From assembly GCA_035544635.1 (NCBI GenBank), contig DATKDQ010000159.1:1-8158 (forward strand): DNA of 8,158 bases, read 5' to 3'. The position numbers and the translations under genes are program-made. Each line of letters starts with the position of its first letter. The first letter of the stretch is position 1. The notes beneath the pieces are model-generated. The model was not told the DNA's origin, made no database searches, and saw nothing but the letters and a program-made list of their open reading frames with translations. This document shows positions 6,357 through 8,158 of the stretch, in pieces. This DNA is from DATAFT01 sp035544635 (GTDB lineage Bacteria; Acidobacteriota; Thermoanaerobaculia; Multivoradales; Multivoraceae).

Positions 6357-7856
6357 ATGGACCACAGCAGCACCAGGACCCTCGCCCGCGACGGCTACGA
6401 GCACGAGAGCCTCGGCACCGCTCTGGCCGAGCCCCACGAGAACGAGGGGCTGCTCGAGAGCCGGGACGACGACGTCAACACCATCGACCTCTACTACCGG
6501 CAAGCGGCTCGCGTGCCTCTCCTCGACCGGGAGGGGGAGGTCGAGATCGCCCGCCGGATGGAGGAGGCGGATCGCGTTCTGCACAGCGCGCTGGCGTTGA
6601 AGCCGGCGCTCGCTCGGCGGCTGGTGGCGCTGGCGCGTAGGCCGTCGGGCACCCTCGCGACCGCTGCTCTCGAGCCGGACCCGGCGCGCGCGCTGGTGGA
6701 CGCGGCGCGCGAAGCCGTGGTCGCTGATGTCGAGGTGTATCGCGAGATCGGCCGTCTCGCGCGGCGCCACGCCACGCTCGAGAAGCGGCGGCAGCGCGCC
6801 AAGGCGGCGCGCGGCCACGAGCTCGCCATGGAGCTCGACCGCGTCGAGGCCGAGATCGCCGCGGCGGTTCGTGAGCTGGGGGACGCCGTCGGCCCGGCTC
6901 GCGTCGTGCTCGAGCTCGAGCAGGACTGGAGGCGCCTGACGCGATCGCTCCATCGTGCCGAGAGGTCGCTCGCCGGCGAGCGCCGTAAGGACGCCCGCGC
7001 CCGCCGGAAGGCGACGGTCGCGGAGCTGCGCCGCCGACTCGAGGAGCTGGAGGGCCGTTTCGGCACCAGCGCCGCCGAGATCGCCGAGATCGCCGCCGCC
7101 GTGCGCCGCGCCTCGCGCAGCCGCGCGCGCGCCAAGGACGAGCTGACCGTCGCCAATCTGCGACTGGTGATCTCGATCGCGAAGAAGCACCGCAACCGTG
7201 GGCTGTCGCTCCAGGACCTGATCCAGGAGGGCAACCTCGGGCTCATGATCGCAGTCGAGAAGTTCGAGTACCGGCGCGGGTTCAAGTTCTCCACCTACGC
7301 GACCTGGTGGATTCGCCAGGCGATCGGACGCGCGCTGGCGAACCAGGCCCGGACCATTCGCGTGCCGGTGCACGTGGTGGAGCGTCTGAACAAGATCGCA
7401 CGCGCCCGCCGCACCCTGCTGTACGAGCTCAACCGCGAGCCCACCGCCGCGGAGATCGGTGTGGAGCTCGGCCTGCCGCCGGCCGAGGTCGACCGCGTGC
7501 TGCGGTCGAGCATGAGCCCGGTCTCCCTGGACGTCCCGATCGGAGAAGACGAGGCGTCCTCGATCGGAGATTTCCTGGCCGACGAGTCCACGCCGACGCC
7601 GCTGCGCAACGTGGTCGAGCGCACGCTGGTGGACGGGACGGGGCAGCTCCTCGAGGGGCTTTCCGAGCGCGAGGAGCTGGTGCTCCGACTGCGCTTCGGA
7701 TTCGACGACGGCCGCGAGATGTCGCTCAAGGAGATCGGTCACCTGCTCGATCTCAGCCACGAGCGGGTGCGGCAGATCCAGATGGACGCGCTGCGCAAGC
7801 TGCGTCGTACCGACGAGGCCTCGGACCTGAGGCAGCTGCTCGAAGAGACCGTGTGA
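6357..7856 (+). CDS. Sigma-70 family RNA polymerase sigma factor (RpoD/RpoS type)
   Basis: This primary-like or group 2 sigma factor (499 residues) would direct core RNA polymerase to -35/-10 promoters. Region 1.2 is at about 39-80 (IDLYYRQAARVPLLDREGEVEIA). Region 2 is at about 260-341, with NLRLVISIAKKH, LIQEGNLGLMIAVEKF and the -10-melting YATWWIRQAIGR (314-325). Region 3 is at about 342-415. Region 4 is at about 416-485, ending in the -35-binding helix-turn-helix LKEIGHLLDLSHERVRQI (457-474). There is no region 1.1 beyond about 38 acidic residues. Between regions 1.2 and 2 lies an Arg/Glu/Ala-rich helical insert (about 81-258), placed like the non-conserved region of housekeeping sigmas. 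Housekeeping-like traits (that insert and a well-kept region 2) mix with RpoS-like ones (ANQARTIR, RQIQ), so rpoD versus group 2 is not settled. It lies downstream of sbcC in the same direction but after a gap, so it is probably a separate transcription unit. Confidence 0.92.
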   Translation: MDHSSTRTLARDGYEHESLGTALAEPHENEGLLESRDDDVNTIDLYYRQAARVPLLDREGEVEIARRMEEADRVLHSALALKPALARRLVALARRPSGTLATAALEPDPARALVDAAREAVVADVEVYREIGRLARRHATLEKRRQRAKAARGHELAMELDRVEAEIAAAVRELGDAVGPARVVLELEQDWRRLTRSLHRAERSLAGERRKDARARRKATVAELRRRLEELEGRFGTSAAEIAEIAAAVRRASRSRARAKDELTVANLRLVISIAKKHRNRGLSLQDLIQEGNLGLMIAVEKFEYRRGFKFSTYATWWIRQAIGRALANQARTIRVPVHVVERLNKIARARRTLLYELNREPTAAEIGVELGLPPAEVDRVLRSSMSPVSLDVPIGEDEASSIGDFLADESTPTPLRNVVERTLVDGTGQLLEGLSEREELVLRLRFGFDDGREMSLKEIGHLLDLSHERVRQIQMDALRKLRRTDEASDLRQLLEETV

Positions 7857-7879
7857 GCGCTGGTACGTTCCGTGGGTAG

Positions 7880-7981
7880 GGGGGCCGGCGAGGAGCCGGC
7901 CCGGTGTACGCCACGCCCGCGATCGTGGGCGGCCGGATCTACCTCCGGGGGGAGCGGCACCTGTGGGCGATCGACAAGTAG
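7880..7981 (+). pseudogene. Remnant of the C-terminus of a PQQ/BamB-like beta-propeller protein
   Basis: An in-frame stretch from just after a TAG at 7877 to a TAG at 7979 encodes GPVYATPAIVGGRIYLRG (from 7898) followed by ERHLWAIDK. A pattern of xxATPAIVxGRIYLRxxxxLxAI is what closes many PQQ-repeat (pyrrolo-quinoline quinone-like, BamB-type) beta-propeller proteins: two strands of the last blade. Nothing upstream encodes the rest of such a protein, since the sigma gene ends at 7856 in a different frame. The simplest reading is the surviving tail of a deleted or transferred gene. It could instead be a chance match or a tiny gene starting at the GTG at 7904, which is less likely. The fold call is from memory of the repeat pattern. 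Confidence 0.5.
7882..7902 (+). terminator. Strong GC hairpin after the sigma gene
   Basis: GGGCCGGC (7882-7889) and GCCGGCCC (7895-7902) form a perfect 8-bp stem around a five-base GAGGA loop, beginning 25 bases after the sigma-factor stop. No T-run follows. The position and strength suit transcription termination or 3'-end protection in a very GC-rich genome. It overlaps the first codons of the beta-propeller remnant. Confidence 0.55.
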
Positions 7982-8008
7982 GGGCGGTGCGCGGGAACCA
8001 GCTCGGAT

Positions 8009-8014
8009 GAGAGG
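8009..8014 (+). promoter_or_regulatory. Ribosome binding site deciding the start of the last gene
   Basis: GAGAGG lies six bases before the TTG at 8021 and 21 bases before the in-frame ATG at 8036. The spacing favours the TTG as the start. Confidence 0.45.
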
Positions 8015-8020
8015 ATCGCC

Positions 8021-8158
8021 TTGCGGCCTGTCGCCATGCGCTTCACCGTCGAGACCTGGGCCCCCGAGTACGGATCCTCCTTCGACTCCGACGCCCTCGC
8101 CGGCGAGCCCGAAGCCTCCGTCGATCTCGACGTCGAGCTGCCGGCGGCGAGCTGGCGC
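8021..8158 (+). CDS. Partial CDS, possible NurA-domain nuclease (N-terminus only)
   Basis: The frame is open from the TTG at 8021 (or the ATG at 8036) to the right edge, so only 46 or 41 residues are seen. From the ATG it reads MRFTVETWAPEYGSSFDSD, then an acidic stretch with LAGEPEASVDLDVELP and AASWR at the edge. There is no signal peptide or membrane segment, so the protein is probably cytosolic. The opening 'V-E-x-W-x-P-x-Y-G' and the later 'V-x-L-P-A-x-x-W-R' resemble, as I recall them, N-termini of bacterial (for example actinobacterial) NurA-domain proteins, which are encoded near HerA-like ATPases. NurA is the 5'-3' nuclease partner of HerA, so the context supports this. The catalytic aspartate motif would lie beyond the window, so the function is a hypothesis; that this is a real gene is more secure, given the codon pattern and the ribosome binding site. 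Confidence 0.6.
   Translation, partial: MRPVAMRFTVETWAPEYGSSFDSDALAGEPEASVDLDVELPAASWR

Noticed and set aside
6142..6600. Open frame starting at GTG 6142 and running into the sigma gene.
   Set aside because: It is in a different frame from the sigma gene, overlaps it by over 240 bases, and turns into Ser/Thr/Arg low complexity there.

Overview
This is a high-GC (roughly 70%) bacterial chromosome segment that is densely coded and lies almost entirely on the + strand. Its core is a compact DNA-end-processing gene cluster: a HerA/DUF87-type hexameric ATPase (724-2529), the nuclease SbcD/Mre11 (2526-3701) and the zinc-hook ATPase SbcC/Rad50 (3682-6069). The three genes overlap at their junctions by 4 and 20 bases, so they almost certainly form one translationally coupled operon. 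HerA, Mre11, Rad50 and NurA form the classic archaeal end-resection operon; bacterial versions exist but are less studied. No tRNA, CRISPR array or insertion sequence is visible.

Left of the cluster, and divergent from it, is a GNAT acetyltransferase of the phosphinothricin acetyltransferase type (14-634, - strand). The short gap between them holds an AT-rich promoter-like island in otherwise very GC-rich DNA. Its -10-like element sits so close to the GTG of the HerA gene that the mRNA is probably leaderless.

Right of the cluster, a 287-base gap (6070-6356) carries several inverted repeats, including a potential all-GC H-type pseudoknot just upstream of the next ribosome binding site. It leads into a 499-residue sigma-70 family factor (6357-7856). 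This factor has regions 1.2, 2, 3 and 4, but a long charged helical insert lies between 1.2 and 2, and some DNA-contact positions look more like group 2 (RpoS) than housekeeping RpoD.

After the sigma gene come a strong GC hairpin (7882-7902) and a short in-frame piece that reads like the last blade of a PQQ/BamB-type beta-propeller with no gene in front of it, probably a pseudogene remnant. The window ends inside a further + strand gene (from about 8021). Its N-terminus resembles, from memory, bacterial NurA-domain proteins. If correct, the order is HerA-Mre11-Rad50-sigma-NurA, a nearly complete resection module split by a sigma factor.

The organism cannot be named from this window. The GC content, the style of the sigma factor and the bacterial HerA cluster would suit a soil or groundwater lineage such as Myxococcota, Binatota, Methylomirabilota or a related high-GC phylum; this is inference only.
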